From: Lepidodermella squamata
Taxonomy: Eukaryota; Gastrotricha
Direction of reading: 5' to 3'
NCBI GenBank assembly: GCA_047495785.1
Contig: JBLDXI010000013.1
Location: 3,968,001-4,032,000, forward strand
Length of the DNA stretch: 64,000 nt
In this document: positions 10,811 to 23,693 of the stretch, piece by piece
Position numbering within the stretch: position 1 is the stretch's first letter
Layout of the letters: each line of letters starts with the position of its first letter
Position numbers and translations under genes: made by a program
The notes under the pieces: model-generated
The model's database searches: none
What the model was told of the DNA's origin: nothing
What the model saw: only the letters and a program-made list of their open reading frames with translations

Positions 10811-13800
10811 AAAGACATGATTATTTTCAAACGTGTGCTACCCTTCCCGCTATACACTATACTGATTACTGCCATTTATGGTGAAAAAAAACCTGTTTTT
10901 TTTGTAATCTACACGGCCTAGGTGTTTAATTCACCGGCTTTAAACGAGAGAAAAGCCTATTAATTTGGGTGATTAATGCGATTTGAGGAAAAAAACGCGC
11001 AAATACACTCATGCAAGACTTGTCATCGGCAACACTAGTATATAGCAAAAAAATGTCGTCCTAATGATGATTTATAACATTTGACCCTTTTAATTACACG
11101 CGGCGGTTGTCATAATACAACGATGACCGTGCGATAATTGTACCAGAGCGAAAAAAAACAGTATTTTTCTTTCACGATTTCTTACCTGTGTAGAATATGT
11201 TATAATATCAGGATCTCATTTTCAACTCTTGTGCAAACTTTTACCATACGGCTACTATTTTGTCAGTTCTGAAACGGGTCACCAGCGCAGATTTATTTTC
11301 CTTTCTTTTCTCTCTCTCTTGCTTTTTAAACGTATTTACGCTGTTTACTTTTTGTTGCAGCCACTTTAGTACCTTCATATTCATTTTACCTCGCTATACT
11401 CTCTTGAAATCATCATCTGGTCTGTTGTTCGCGATTATATTCAGTCTCTAGTCAAAACTATTATTTGCCGCAATTTTAAATAGGTGCAATCAAATTGTTC
11501 ATGTTTCATAGCAGCAGCAGAGCGCTTTTCAGTCAATTGTCTCATTGAACAACTACAATTTTTGAATCCCGATTATGACCTGAAAAATTCCAATTTTTGT
11601 TGACTATTATTTCGCCTTTTTTACATGCGTAGCGTGAGAAGAGTTGATGGTAATGATGTGTATTATAATGATAATGCTTTTGCAAAAAAAAACGCGCATT
11701 GAAGAATGGATAATCCCATATATACCACTCACAAATATTTGCGCTGGATCGATCGATTCGGCTGCTCAGAGCGCAGTTGGTAATGATGATGAAATATTTG
11801 TAAATTTATTATTATGATGAAAAAAATGATAGAGTAAATGTCGTTTGATGATACAAGGAATTACACGCATTTATTTATATAATAATTTCTGCTCCGTGGC
11901 TACGCAGCTAAGAGGCAAGGGATCGATTTCATTGCGCCGTTGGTGCAGAGATAATGCGGAAGTTTTCAAGGGACAGTGCAAGCTGATAATAAAGAAATGG
12001 GGCACTGAAAAATTCTCAATGAAAAATAATAAAGAGCAAGGTGTTTTTTTTGAGCGGGAAAAAATACGGTCAAAAATGTGTGACAGGTTGTCGGCTGGTT
12101 CCTGTTTAAGAAGCCGTGCGTGAAAAACATAGTTTGACTTGATCGAATTTTTTGCGCCTCCCTAGGGACTCGTCATGGCAACAAAATCGTTAAAAACAGT
12201 GCGTGCAAAATAAAATAAATAATGAATTTATTGCAGGACAAAGCGCATATATCCATTTCGGGCGCCTGTGTCGCAACTTTCTCCATAGCATCTCGATCGA
12301 TGCAATTAAAAACAAATAGGGGGTATTATCCAGCTGATTACGCTGTCAACAGCTCCGGATGAATCATCGGCCTGATTTAATTAAGGGCGCATCGCGCCCC
12401 TAGACAACGAAAATTACGACAAAAACCGTTCAGTGCAAAAAAACCCGAAGTTTAACATCCTCTTTTCTTTACTTTTTCTCTCCATCTCACAGTCAGTTAT
12501 TTTAACATTAATGTGAAATCTGATCCATAGTATATTCTATATTATTAGGGATCAGGATATGCCGCGGCGACGCGAGAAGAAAAATGAAGAAGAAAGGAGA
12601 CGCGTTATTATCAAGTTCAAGTATGTAGTTTCAAGTTGTTTGACGAATGAAGAATGAAAACAAAAAAACACATAAGGACAGCAAGAGCACATACCCATCA
12701 TCAAACAGCTTTTATCAATCGACAGTTCGGCTCCTTTTTCTAAGTTATAATTTTTCAAATCATAGTCGTCGTCGTCGTCGTGTTAAACACACTGCCAGTT
12801 TATACTCTTCAATCAAACACACGTTAACAAGGACGCAGAAATATTGTGTCTTTAGCAAATTAATAAATGAAACAGCCCCCTTAACGGAAAATTTGCGAGT
12901 TAGTAATCAAAAAAGATAAACACAAAACACGCACATTCATCCCCCATTACTAGTGTGAGTTCGGCTACACGCGACGAGTGCAAAATCATATTATCAAGGT
13001 GGTGGTCTTCGTGTAAGTGTGATGAAGAGAAAAATATAAAATGGAAAAAGGAGAGGCGACAAATCATCGAAATTAATTCATTTTTTTGGTCAATCATATT
13101 CATCATATATAATTATAGTAACTGACGGGATGATGGATAGAGGGCATTTCTGGTTGCTTCATGTGAAAAAGGAGGTGAGGAGAGAAGAGAGAGAACAATC
13201 GTATAATTAATTTTAACAATAAAAGAATACAAGATATCGTCGTCGCGGCTCTTGCTTGCTATTCATCCAAAAAACATGAAGAAAAAATCATCAATCTATA
13301 TCGCCGTATCGTAAGATGATCGAACAAACATCACAACGTCGACTCTTAGATAAACGGCGGGACGTGAAGATTTTCAAGAAATTAAGAACACGAATAATTT
13401 TTCCATATAGCGTTTTAGTTATCATCATCATTTTATCCCGGCGACTTGGCCTCATCCGCTATATACATACAGGTGGTGAACAATTTGAAAAAGAATAATC
13501 ACTATCATAATTTATCGTCATTTTTTAATCAATCAATTTCTTACTACCAACTACTGATGTGAGAAAAGAATATAGTTATAGTTATATAGCATCTGATTGC
13601 AGGTAATCGTGTAATAGATTGCGAATTGATGGGTGTTCTGACAGATAACAACGCACGCACTGTAGTTTAGGCTCAGCTTTTGTTTGTCCGCGGGTTGTTA
13701 TTTCGTAGTGGTAGTATCTTGAAGTAGACAAAGCGTATCAAAGTGTTATTATCCCAGAGAGCGTAAAACAAGAGCAAACCAACAACAAGCAAGCAGAAAT

Positions 13801-14766
13801 ATATAGATATTAGATAAACATAGATTTCGTAAGAATATGAATAGGCTTGTACACGTTTGGTATGTACAGAACATTTACTATCAGGAACCAAAACGTCTTC
13901 GGAAACAACTGGCCATTTTGCTCAAGAATCGATGGCGTTGAATTTCGTTACATATTTCTATTTACTTCTTAAATCCGAAATGCCCATCACGAATGAAGTG
14001 AAAAAAATCAAGTAATATCGCCTAGTAATACTTCCAGGATGAATGATGAGAGAAAACGGTCAGAAAAACAAGAATTCATGTTGTATGTATATAAGAAGGC
14101 ATGTTTGATTGTTAGATACAATATAGTGACGATCGTAAATTAGGTATTTCTGCTAGTAACGATGAATCATCATGAAAAATCAAAACCAATAAGTGTCTGT
14201 ACGACTAATGAAAGGCCATTTCATCAATTCACAATGGTAGTATGAAAATTAAACGGTCAAGTATCATCGTCGGTTATTCCATTTACTTCTTCATCTTTTT
14301 CCCGGAACAATCTGGGCCTATAACGTGTGAGAGGAGGAGCTCAAGTCGCGGTGGTGTTAATTTAGTAGGTAATAAACTTGCTGCACGAATTGATATATAA
14401 TACAATTTGTATTTCAATATAAAAATTCTCGCAAATTTCACGAATGCGCCTGGGATATAATCAGTCGATCTTCCTCTAAGCAGAATCGTAGCACAAACGG
14501 CATCATCTTGAATGTATGTACATCGAAATTTACATGAGATGTCTTAAACACATTTACAGGTATATTACAAACAAAAACCATTAATGCGATATGCAGCAAA
14601 CTGCCTTGCGCACAGCAAGCAAAGGGCGACGTGAGCGTTAAGCGTTTGTGGAACTTGGAACGAAGTGTTTACGTGCAATTTTGGAGCAGCTTGAGAATGG
14701 GAGTCATTTGAAAACCATGCCGCACACAAAAAATGTGTAGCGGCTATGGAAACTGCCGACGGGGAT
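10811..14766. other. Long AT-rich intergenic region
   Basis: Nearly 4 kb with no convincing coding frame. It contains the 3' flanks of two convergent genes (the KIAA0513-like gene and casein kinase 1), short simple repeats such as CGTCGTCGTCGTCGT near 12767-12780, and many ATGATGATA-like words. Small ORFs here show no codon bias or homology that I recognise. Confidence 0.5.
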
Positions 14767-15977
14767 TCAAGGTGCTTGTCTTGCCGATGGAACTGCTCCA
14801 GTAGCCGTTGCGGTATGGGTGGCCGAAGTTGTCGCTGATGCCTTTTGTTTGAGCAAAGTCCAGTCAAAAATATAATCGTACTGAAAAGTAAGGGTTCGGA
14901 ACAGGATACGGAATAATTGGCGCAAATATATATAATCAGGAGTTTCTTCGAAGCGTAGGCCTCGGCAATAGTTGAGATAGATGGCAAACTCGGCTGGCAA
15001 ACCGCGGCACAACATTTCAACAGGGGTCGACATTTTCTTTTCACTGATACGCTCATACTGAAAACGGGAAATTTCAAATTATGAATTCATAACATAGTCT
15101 CAATTTTCAACAAACCTTCTGCTTCTTAGTAGCGGCGCGAAGACCTTGCCAAGGCAGGGAGCCTTTGTTGAAGTAGATGAGGACGTATCCGAGGGACTCA
15201 AGGTCATCTCGCCGACTTTGCTCGATGCCGAGGTGGGCGTTGATACTAGCATACCGGGCAGTGCCTGTTATTGAAGAATAGCAATCTAATAAAGCAAGCA
15301 TATTGATTTTAAAGTCTTAATTTACCAGTAAGGTTCTTGTCTTCGCGATACACGATGTGTTGCTTTGTTTTCACATCGTAGTATTTCTTCGCGAGGCCGA
15401 AGTCAATCACGTAAACACGATTGCAGTAGCGACCGATGCCCATTAAAAAGTTGTCGGGCTAAAATAGAAAAAACTTAATCATCAAGACATAATACTCGAA
15501 GCTGCCATACCTTGATATCTCTGTGAATAAAGTGCTTTTCATGAATAAATTCGATTCTGTTCAGCATTTGATCGGCAAGCATCAGCACAGTTTTCATAGT
15601 GAACCGGCGGGAACAGAAGTTGAATAAATCCTATCCAAAGAAATCAATGAAGTTGGGTCAAAGTTAACAGCTATAATTCATACCTCAAGGCTTGGACCCA
15701 ATAGATCAAGCACTAGTAGGTTGAACTGATCTTCACTGGAGAAGTGCTTTATCCGCGAAATGCCAATACCACCTTGCAAAATTTTGTACAGCTTGGCTTC
15801 GTAAGCCAACTGTGGGTGACGAGAGACGATGCATTCTACTTTTACTGCTACCTCCTCGCCAGATTGTTGATTGATTCCAAGATAAATGGCGCCAAAGGAG
15901 CCAGAGCCAATCTTCCTGATCAATTTGTACAATTTACCAGTTCCAAAAGTGTAATTGGGTGGCGGAGTTGGCTCCAT
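14767..15977 (-). CDS. CSNK1A1-like: Casein kinase 1 alpha-like Ser/Thr protein kinase (328 aa)
   Basis: Five exons (15977-15684, 15630-15511, 15458-15326, 15264-15116, 15057-14767) join in frame. The kinase core is complete: glycine loop [12 protein letters not shown], catalytic Lys in [28 protein letters not shown], and the CK1-specific [19 protein letters not shown], followed by [16 protein letters not shown] and a C-lobe ending [12 protein letters not shown]1 enzymes phosphorylate primed and acidic sites in Wnt, Hedgehog and clock proteins. Identity is highest to the alpha class. The tail after the catalytic domain is short (about 25 residues, Ala/Thr-rich). The frame stays open upstream of the chosen ATG back to an acceptor-like site at 16011, so a 5' exon may add a few residues. 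Confidence 0.95.
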
Positions 15978-17578
15978 TACACGATGAACTGATACCACTC
16001 GACACGAACCCTATTGAAAAGAAACATGAAATTTATGAGTAGCTGGGACATGGAGAAACAAGGTTGTATCAACTTTTATGAATAAGAAAAGATCAGCCTG
16101 AGGCTTTTACAAGTGGGTGGGGCTGATGCAAGAGCTGAGAGAATCAATTATAAGAAAATTTGATATCGAAGGCTAATGAACTTGAGAAAATATTGTGCTT
16201 GATTAAACAAGTAAGCTATCTTTTCAACTGTTGAGACATTGAGTACTTAAAGATAAGACGTTGAGAATGACAAGCTCCTTAGATACTGGAGTCTCCAAGA
16301 GGTAAGATATCTCAGCTATTGGGAAAGGTAATTGATGTTTCTAGCTTCAAAACACTACCATATCTTGGACAAAAAATGCAAGCTACAGCGTATGTCTACG
16401 ACTGATGACTGATGACGAATCGACCTATTTCAGTCGGTTCATAGTAACAACGAGCAGCTGCAGCAAGCGGAGGAGGCGCTCTCACTCAAAGCGACGCCAT
16501 CAAACGACAACAAAAACTGCTCGCAACTCGTCAAAAACTATAAAGCCATTTTCAAAACTATGAGAAATATTTTTAAAACTTAGATGTGTTCACACCGAAA
16601 ATTGATAATAAATAAAGTTCATATATATTATGGCGGGATCCATGGAGCGAGTCGCCCGAAAGGACGCTTTTCGAGAGCGCGCCGTTTCCGCTAAACCCCG
16701 AACCGGTCGCTGTTCGCCGCGTTCACCGCTCCAGCGTGATGCGTGATGAATGATGGGAGATGGGAAATGTAACAGCTGACTGCTGTCTGCAGCCTATAGC
16801 TAACCTGCTTCTTTGGTCATGAGAATGCCGCGCCCTTTTGATCCAAGACGAAACTTGCGGCCCTTGCTACAAACAAGACGGATTCCGCGCAAACCTATAC
16901 CAGGTTGTAGGGGGTCGGGGATCAACATTAAAGTTTCGTGGTGTTTCATGGTGTTCGCTATGTATTTTTAGAAAGTATATTTAATTAAAGACTGCCATCT
17001 CCTTTTCCGCTTTCGCATCACAAATTGTTTACGTGCCATGATCTCAGTGCCAAATTGAAAGAGGATGACTTTTCAGACTCGACTGCTTTCTTTTCCCTAA
17101 ACTTGTTTGCGCGCTTGCGCATCCCCTTTGCCCTATCGCTGTGTGATAAGTGTATATAAAATGCTACATTTCCATTCTCGAATTTGTGCCAAATCGACTC
17201 TGCAAGGCAGTGTGTCAACTTCGCAACGAAATGCGTCATCTTCGTAACGGTAGAAGGCAAAAATAAGTACGTCACTAATGAAAACTCACTGATATAAATC
17301 AGATCAATGCGGTGTTAGGTACATTGATTAGATGCATTAGATAAATGATACCTAATTGAATTTTACGACTCATAACAATCTTTATGGGTTAGCTGGAAAT
17401 TCACGGAGTCTAGCTTTGCTGTAAAATTGTGGGATGCGTTAAAGATTAACGACTTGCATATTTATCGCAAATTTCAAGTGCCGAAGAGTCAATAACGCCG
17501 CACAAATGATCCTGTTTTCCATCATGTTTATCTCATGATGTGCAAACCATTGTCTTTCTAGGGTTTTTGCGACCAAAA
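15978..17578. other. Divergent intergenic region between casein kinase 1 and GPAA1
   Basis: The two flanking genes diverge, so this 1.6-kb stretch should contain both promoters. An acceptor-like site at 16011 suggests an untranslated 5' exon for the kinase. A CG-rich island at 16640-16760 (GGATCC, CGAGAGCGCGCCG) is the best promoter candidate on composition alone. Confidence 0.4.
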
Positions 17579-19748
17579 ATGTCGGGATTAATGTCAGATC
17601 CCGAGAAGCGAAATCAGTTATTCGCAATCATCTCAAAGCGGCAAGTTCTCGTATCGGCTCTATTATTTGTCGGCGGAATCGTTGGTTTCGGTGTATTATG
17701 CTATGTCGACTTTGCTCAGAAGACGTACTTCTCTGAAAATGCTCTACTTCCAGGTATGCGTTGAAAATTGATATTATTCATTATTCTCTATCAATAATGT
17801 TCTTCTAGGTGTCGTCGATGAAATGTTCTCTGCGGCTGATAAGAAATTTGCTACCGACATGATTTACGAGGCCGGTTTACGATATGGCAACGTGACTGCT
17901 GAAACCGAACCGATTATAGCTCCTTGGCTGGCTGAACAATTCGAGGCTATTGGACTTGAGGTTTATCAGCAAGAGTTTTCACTCTCCTTTCCTACTTTGG
18001 GCTCAAGTTAGATTTTTGATATAAACATGCGATACAGGTTGAATAGGATCATATTTTCGCTAGGTTCTGTTAGCGCATTTCATGGTACAAATGTCTATGG
18101 CATCCTTCGAGCGCCTCGATCAGCCGGCCATGAAGGCATTGCAATTGTCGCTCCTATCCGAACAACTGGGCCTTTCATTCAATCGAATGCCGGAGGCGTT
18201 GGAGTTCTGCTTTCCCTTGCCAAGTTTTTCTCTGACAAAAACTTTTGGGCCCGGGACATTGCGTTTGTTGTCCCAGCTTTGGATATGTATGGACTTCAGG
18301 CTTGGCTGAACGCCTATTCTGCCCTGCCGCCTCTCGAAGAGAAATCTGGATCTTCCGTTTCCGTTGGTAGTGATTATATGAAACTCGAAAGTGCGCCGCT
18401 AGATGCTCGCTGTGGCGCGCTCCAAGCTGCCTTAGTGTTGGAACTCGGCCCGAACGCAAATCCTCCGCGATTCGATCTTCGCTTGGAAGGAGTTAATGGA
18501 TTGCTACCGAATCTCGATTATGTAAACTTGGTTACCCGCGTATCTGAGAAACACGATGTCACTGTCTCAATTCAAAATCGAACTGACCCGAAACGTCTCA
18601 ATACTGCCGACGGCTATTTACACACCGTTCAAACTCTCGTCAAACAAATGGGTGCTTTGGCTCAATTTTCACCCACTGGATTGCACGGTCTGTTTTTGCC
18701 GTTGAGAATCGAAGCTTTAACCGTCGCATCAGAGCCGCCCCGTCCGTCAAAGCGCATGAAAGCTGCTGCTGCTGATATTCAAACTGTCGGTAGAACCCTT
18801 GAGGCTGTAATTCGTGCTGTAAACAATTTGCAGGAACGTTTTCACCAATCGTTTTTCTTCTATCTAATGCTTAGCACGCATTATTTCGTCTCAATCGGCC
18901 CATATATGGGCGCCTTTGGTGCTATTCTCGCTGCACCCCTGATCCACGCGCTTGCTCTATGGATCGCGGCCAGATCGCCTAGCACTGGCTCGAAAAAAAC
19001 CACTGATAGCAAGGATTTGCCTCCAGTCGCCCCGGTTTGGCCCTATCTGGTCGCTAGTCTCGTTGCTGGTTCTGTCTGCTATGCCACGATTCCTAGACTG
19101 TGGTATACTGCTATCGGTTCTTTCGGCCTAACTCCATCTCAAGGAATGTTAACTTCTTTGGCCTCATTATTTCTCACGTTGGTCTTAGGCCTGCCATTCT
19201 CACCTCTATTCAAATCAGGTTCGTTGGAAAAAGTTCAAGAATGAAATGCAATATAATCATTTTTCTCTTTTTAAGGTGTGATTGGTATTCCTGACTGGCG
19301 ATTGGCCAAGTCCGTGGCTCTCTTGTTCATGACTCTTGTTCTCGGCGCCCTAGCGCTTCTGAATTTCTCATTCGCTTTCATCAGTGGGCTGCTGATCATT
19401 CCGGCATCGGTTTTTGCAAAACCGTCCCAAAATCGCGTTGTCCGCCTGATTCGTCTTGCTTTGGTCATGGCGATCGGCTCACCGTTGACTCTCAGTGTTG
19501 TGCTGTGCTATCTACACCCGGTCGCTCCAGCTGGCACGGCTATTCAAGACCACCTCGGCGTTCTTTTCTCTAAAGCGCTGAACGAGCAGTTCATTCACGG
19601 TTCTCGTTTTTGGATGACTTTCTCATTGGCCTATTTGCCGGCTTGGATTTTTCTCTTCCTCGTCACACTGCTGCCTTTTAACGAAAAGAAACCGGACGAT
19701 GCATCAGCTGAAACTTCTGAGAAAACTCCAACTGCTGCTGCGAAGTAA
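17579..19748 (+). CDS. GPAA1: GPI transamidase subunit GPAA1 / Gaa1 (666 aa)
   Basis: Exons 17579-17753, 17809-18006, 18064-19218 and 19276-19748 join in frame, all with introns of 55-57 bases. The protein starts MSGLMSDPEKR, has an N-terminal membrane helix (VSALLFVGGIVGFGVLC, residues about 20-40), a lumenal peptidase-like domain containing the family hallmark HGTNVYGILRAPRSAG and VGLLLSLAKFF-like segments, and several hydrophobic helices in the C-terminal third. GPAA1 sits in the ER membrane in the GPI transamidase complex and helps move the preassembled GPI anchor onto cleaved proproteins. The Ly6-like genes at 31-36 kb are possible GPI-anchored clients, though the proximity is likely coincidental. 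A polyadenylation signal follows at 19964. Confidence 0.93.
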
Positions 19749-19963
19749 TCGATGTGTTTCTCTGGAATTAATAATATTATGACATTTTATCAAGACGAAG
19801 GTCTCAAAGACCTGTTGCTAAAATTATATTATACTTTGCTTACTTTTCCCTGAAATTTGAGTGTGCTTTGTGTTAAAACCTATGAGTGATACTTTCTACC
19901 GACTCAGACATCGAATGCACAGCGACACCTTATTTTGAAGTGCTCTGTTGACTTCAGTCAAGC

Positions 19964-19969
19964 AATAAA
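19964..19969 (+). terminator. Polyadenylation signal AATAAA for GPAA1
   Basis: A canonical AATAAA lies 216 bases after the GPAA1 stop, in AT-rich sequence without other genes. Confidence 0.55.
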
Positions 19970-20462
19970 ACACGTTGTGATCATTTTGCGTTTTTATTTT
20001 TTTGGAAATCTATGGCGAGTTGGGAAATGGGCCGAATTTTCAAAGAATTAATGTAATAATCACGAATTTGTTTTAGATCGTCGCTGGAAACCGGCTACAA
20101 CGTCATTTTAACTACAACCAGGAACCTGACCAATATAGCCCCTAGTGACGTCTAGTTTCGTGCTTTGATCCAATTCCAAAATGGAGACTTGGGATACATG
20201 CCGGACCGCGAAGAATTCCCCAGCCAGAAACTTTCCAAAGTTGCGGGAAACTCGAAGGAAAAACATGGCAGAAATGGATAGAGAGAGCAGTAGATATAAA
20301 AATTATAAAATCGCAGTTCAAGAATAAGTCCAAGAAAGCAGCGGCTAAGTTATCAGAGGCTGCGTTGCGTGAAGACATGAATAAACAGGCGATAAATAAT
20401 ATTAAGAGTTCACCATCTGTTATATCATTTCCCACTTCAAGATATGATATTATTCCGGCGAT
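19970..20462. other. Shared 3' flank of GPAA1 and PAN copy A
   Basis: Noncoding. The stretch at about 20000-20060 (GCGAGTTGGGAAATGGG...) recurs at about 24595-24640 downstream of PAN copy B, so this 3' flank was duplicated with the PAN genes. Confidence 0.55.
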
Positions 20463-23400
20463 TCAAACTTCTGGAAGGGCGAAGAGCAATCCGTTGGCAT
20501 CTCCAGTACCGAGTTCGGTAGCTCTATAGCGGTACGTCCAGCTGCTGCATTTGGCACCATTAATATATGACATGTTAGATTAAACTTAAGCTTTACCCTG
20601 CCGTGCAAGTAAAGCAATTTTGATTAGCATTAGTAAAGTTGTTGCCAGCCATATTCATCCACCAGCCTCCACCCACAATATTCGTGACTGTAAAAGCTGT
20701 GTTGTAACTGAAGGATCCGGTACTAACGCCGTAAGGCTGCCCAATGCAAGACGATGGCTGCGCGAAGAAATGAAATCAGCGTTTAAATAGAAGTTAGATA
20801 ACAAGGTACATTGATGAAATTCTGCTGGCATATCCTGTACTTGCCGGCTTCATCGTCAATGAAAGAATTGTAGGAAAGCGAATTATAGCGGTCGGTTATG
20901 AATAGTGAGATCACAACAACCCATTGTGCTGAGGAATAAATGTATCGTTAGAATATATCCAGGTAATCATGCTAGCTTAGATTACGCATTATTTGAGTCC
21001 ACGTTGTTACTGTTGTAGAAGATGGCGCTAAAGCTTGAACAGCCATGTTTGCCGTCAGTGATCCAGAGTAGGTCCAGTAAAGTAAGGGCTCCACGCTAAC
21101 TGGTGGGTCGTAAACCTCGATCACCGCCGAAGTTAAGCTATCGAATCGGAACTATGGAAAAATGGTTTTCTATTGAAAATCCGGTACTAATCACTTTAAC
21201 TGCCAAAATTAGACAGCGAGATCCGATGTTTCGGTCCAAATCCTGGGTCTGTCAAAAAGTCTTTTTTTCGGGTCAACGATGCGTCGTAGAGCAAAATGCC
21301 TGACGGCAAAGTGTAAGCATGAACCGGCGGTTCTTTTGACACCGAATTTGGGGCAAAAGACTTCAAGGAACGCACAGAAAACAACTTGTAAAAAACAGTG
21401 AAATTTCGACTGTTGCGTCATATAACCTGGGTCTAATAATTAGGTTCAATTCTTGGGTCTGATTTTTGGCTATAATCCAAAATTTCGACGCTATTTCACT
21501 GTCATTTTCAATGACCTACTCAGACCTCATGGAACCGAATTCGGTGTCAAAAGAACCGCCGGGTCATGGCCTACACTTTGCCGTCAGGCATTCTGCTCTA
21601 CGACGCATCGTTGACCCGAAAAAAAGACTTTTTGACAGACCCAGGATTTGGACCCAAATATCGGATCTCGAAGTCCAGTGCTCCGCAAACTCGGTGGGGC
21701 AATTCTTCGCGGCCGGAGAGCTTTTCTACAATGATGGCTGGAATGCGGCCAGCTACCCCGTTTCCTTCGATCATGACGCGAAATCATCCTATTTTGGACT
21801 ATTTTCAGCCCAAATATCAGTAAAATACCGTTAGCTAAAGCTCGCTTCGCTCGCATTTATTTCAATCTCTGGTTTACTGGGTCCAGTGCGGCAATCTTGA
21901 GCATTTCCTCTCATCTTTTAGTATGTTCAAGTAGGAAACAGGAGGGACAAAACAATGTATGTGAGTTGAAGCCAAGACCCCCAGGAGCCATGTGGGGTAA
22001 TCCTCGGGTCGCAACTGTGGCCCATTCAGGGAAACATATGGACCACAAATGATCGCATAGGAAGTACCGCTGATGGAATCGCTACTGTTGACTCAAGTGT
22101 TGGGAAGCAGTCGGTTTATGTAGTTAAAGTTTGTTTCTAAGGCTTGTGGCTTGTTCATTAAACCACTCCGCTAAGCGCAATAGAACTCGCAATAGAACCT
22201 TAGTCAGGAAAAGTTGCTGAAAAAGTTTGCGGACCACTGTCGCAGTCTAATTTTGGCAGATAAAGTGTTATCTATAAAACTTCACCTTCTTCAGCCCAGG
22301 CGTGTTGCAGCCGCATAAAATTAACTTGTCGCTGCTCGGATCTTTGCAAACGCAAGTCGATCGCCGAGCTATCATCAGTCGCCCACCGCGATGCGTGAAA
22401 ATTGCACATCTTGCGCTTGAAGTTTCGCTTTTCAAAACTAGCTGAGTCACGGATCCACTGGCCATCAATTGCACGCACCAAGTTGTCGATACCACCAAAG
22501 CAAAATCTGCAAAGCGAAATCACGTCAGTTTTACATCTTTTGGGTAATGTTCAGCGGGTATCAGAGATTCTCCTGACAGATTAGAGCTCTCACTCACCTC
22601 CAGCAGTAAGTTGGCTCGCAATGTCTAGCCCGATCCATTTAGTAGCATTAGTTTTCGACGCGAAACCTTTTATCGGGAGGTTTGGGTCAAAATATTACAA
22701 ACCATTATTTTTCGTCAACCTAGTTTGTAGTCTTGCCAAGTGGAGCTTCCGAAATTCCAGTCGACATACGCTTAAAATCAGATATACTTATATTAAATTC
22801 GAAAGCGATTAAGTCTGAATAAAGCTTTACCAAGGCGGCGAAAGAAAACCATACTCACTGTGGAAATTGTGGCTAGATTATACTGTCTCTTATAGTATCA
22901 AATCATCAAGTGTTTACGATCTTTTTCGCCAATAAGCTGCCTAAAAAATGTAGCTGACTATATATGATGAAAAATTCGAAAAAAATCGAACCCTGATCTT
23001 AAATAATACGCGGAGTTTGGTGCTCGGTAAGCGCATTCCGTAACATAGGGGGTGGAGCCGATGTCAAGTTGAAAATTGTATACACCTGGGCCCTTGCCTG
23101 TTCTTGCCGCCGTTGTACAATCTGCACCAATCTGAAATTACTGATGGCATCAATATGGAAATTTCAACCCACCGCGGAAGGTATCCAACTTGCAAGGAAG
23201 TGCTTCACCAAAGACACACTGAGCGGAAAATAATAATAAATTATGCATTCCCGACGGATATCACTGAGTTTCTCACTAAATGATAGTAATACCACCCTTG
23301 CTTATACTCGATACCTTCCCACAACTCGTTAGCGTGGCCATAGTTGAGCCAGCAAGTGGAATTAGGCGGAAAATATGAGAAGGAACGACACATGCTGTAG

Positions 23401-23591
23401 CTTGTTTGGTCGCATAGATACGCGCATCGCTGAATGTCTATCCCAGCAACTTGCTGGAACGAATCCGAGGCGATCAGGCGAAAATTGGTGCCACAGAACT
23501 TGGGCAAAAAATAATCACCGGCTTCGCATGGTCGTGATACCAAAGCTGCAGAGAAACAATAATAAACAAGAAAAAGCTTTCCCCGCAGCAT
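20463..23591 (-). CDS. PAN/Apple-domain secreted protein, copy A (469 aa)
   Basis: Twelve exons: 23591-23277, 23218-23173, 23121-22992, 22940-22918, 22857-22831, 22770-22720, 22666-22598, 22506-22286, 21151-20986, 20928-20810, 20757-20597, 20544-20463. Together they are 1,410 bases with no internal stop. The protein has a signal peptide (MLRGKLFLVYYCFSAALVS), then a PAN/Apple module (residues about 28-105; CGTNFRLIAS, RCAYLCDQTSYSMCRSFSY, NSTCWLNYGH). A Cys-poor family-specific region of about 360 residues follows (YVDWNFGSSTWQDY, WIGLDIASQLTAGG, VCKDPSSDKLILCGCNTPG, GGGWWMNMAGN). PAN modules bind proteins or glycans outside the cell. The rest matches nothing I know. Intron 8 carries a 1.1-kb insertion. 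Exon 4 is only 23 bases and was found by comparison with copy B. Confidence 0.75.
21181..22262. mobile_element. Inverted-repeat insertion inside intron 8 of PAN copy A
   Basis: The equivalent intron of copy B is only 54 bases, and alignment of the two places about 1.08 kb of extra sequence here. It contains two arms, 21218-21352 and 21535-21670, that are reverse complements with few differences and a loop of about 180 bases. Short ORFs on both strands merely mirror these arms. No transposase is seen, so it is a non-autonomous foldback or MITE-like element, or a fragment of one. The outer right part (21671-22262) is unassigned. Confidence 0.7.
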
Positions 23592-23693
23592 TTTCGGACT
23601 CAACAACCCAGTGCTGTGTTACCCGAAGACTATGTGTTGCGTGGGCGGGTAAGTTCGACGGTAGCCAACATTATCGCACGTTTCTTTGATTGA

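Noticed and set aside
14565-15077. 170-codon minus-strand frame overlapping casein kinase 1 exon 5
   Set aside because: A different frame over the same bases; the kinase frame matches the conserved C-lobe.
21103-21856. Several short ORFs on both strands within intron 8 of PAN copy A
   Set aside because: They mirror one another because of the inverted repeat; none has a start or domain that would support a gene.
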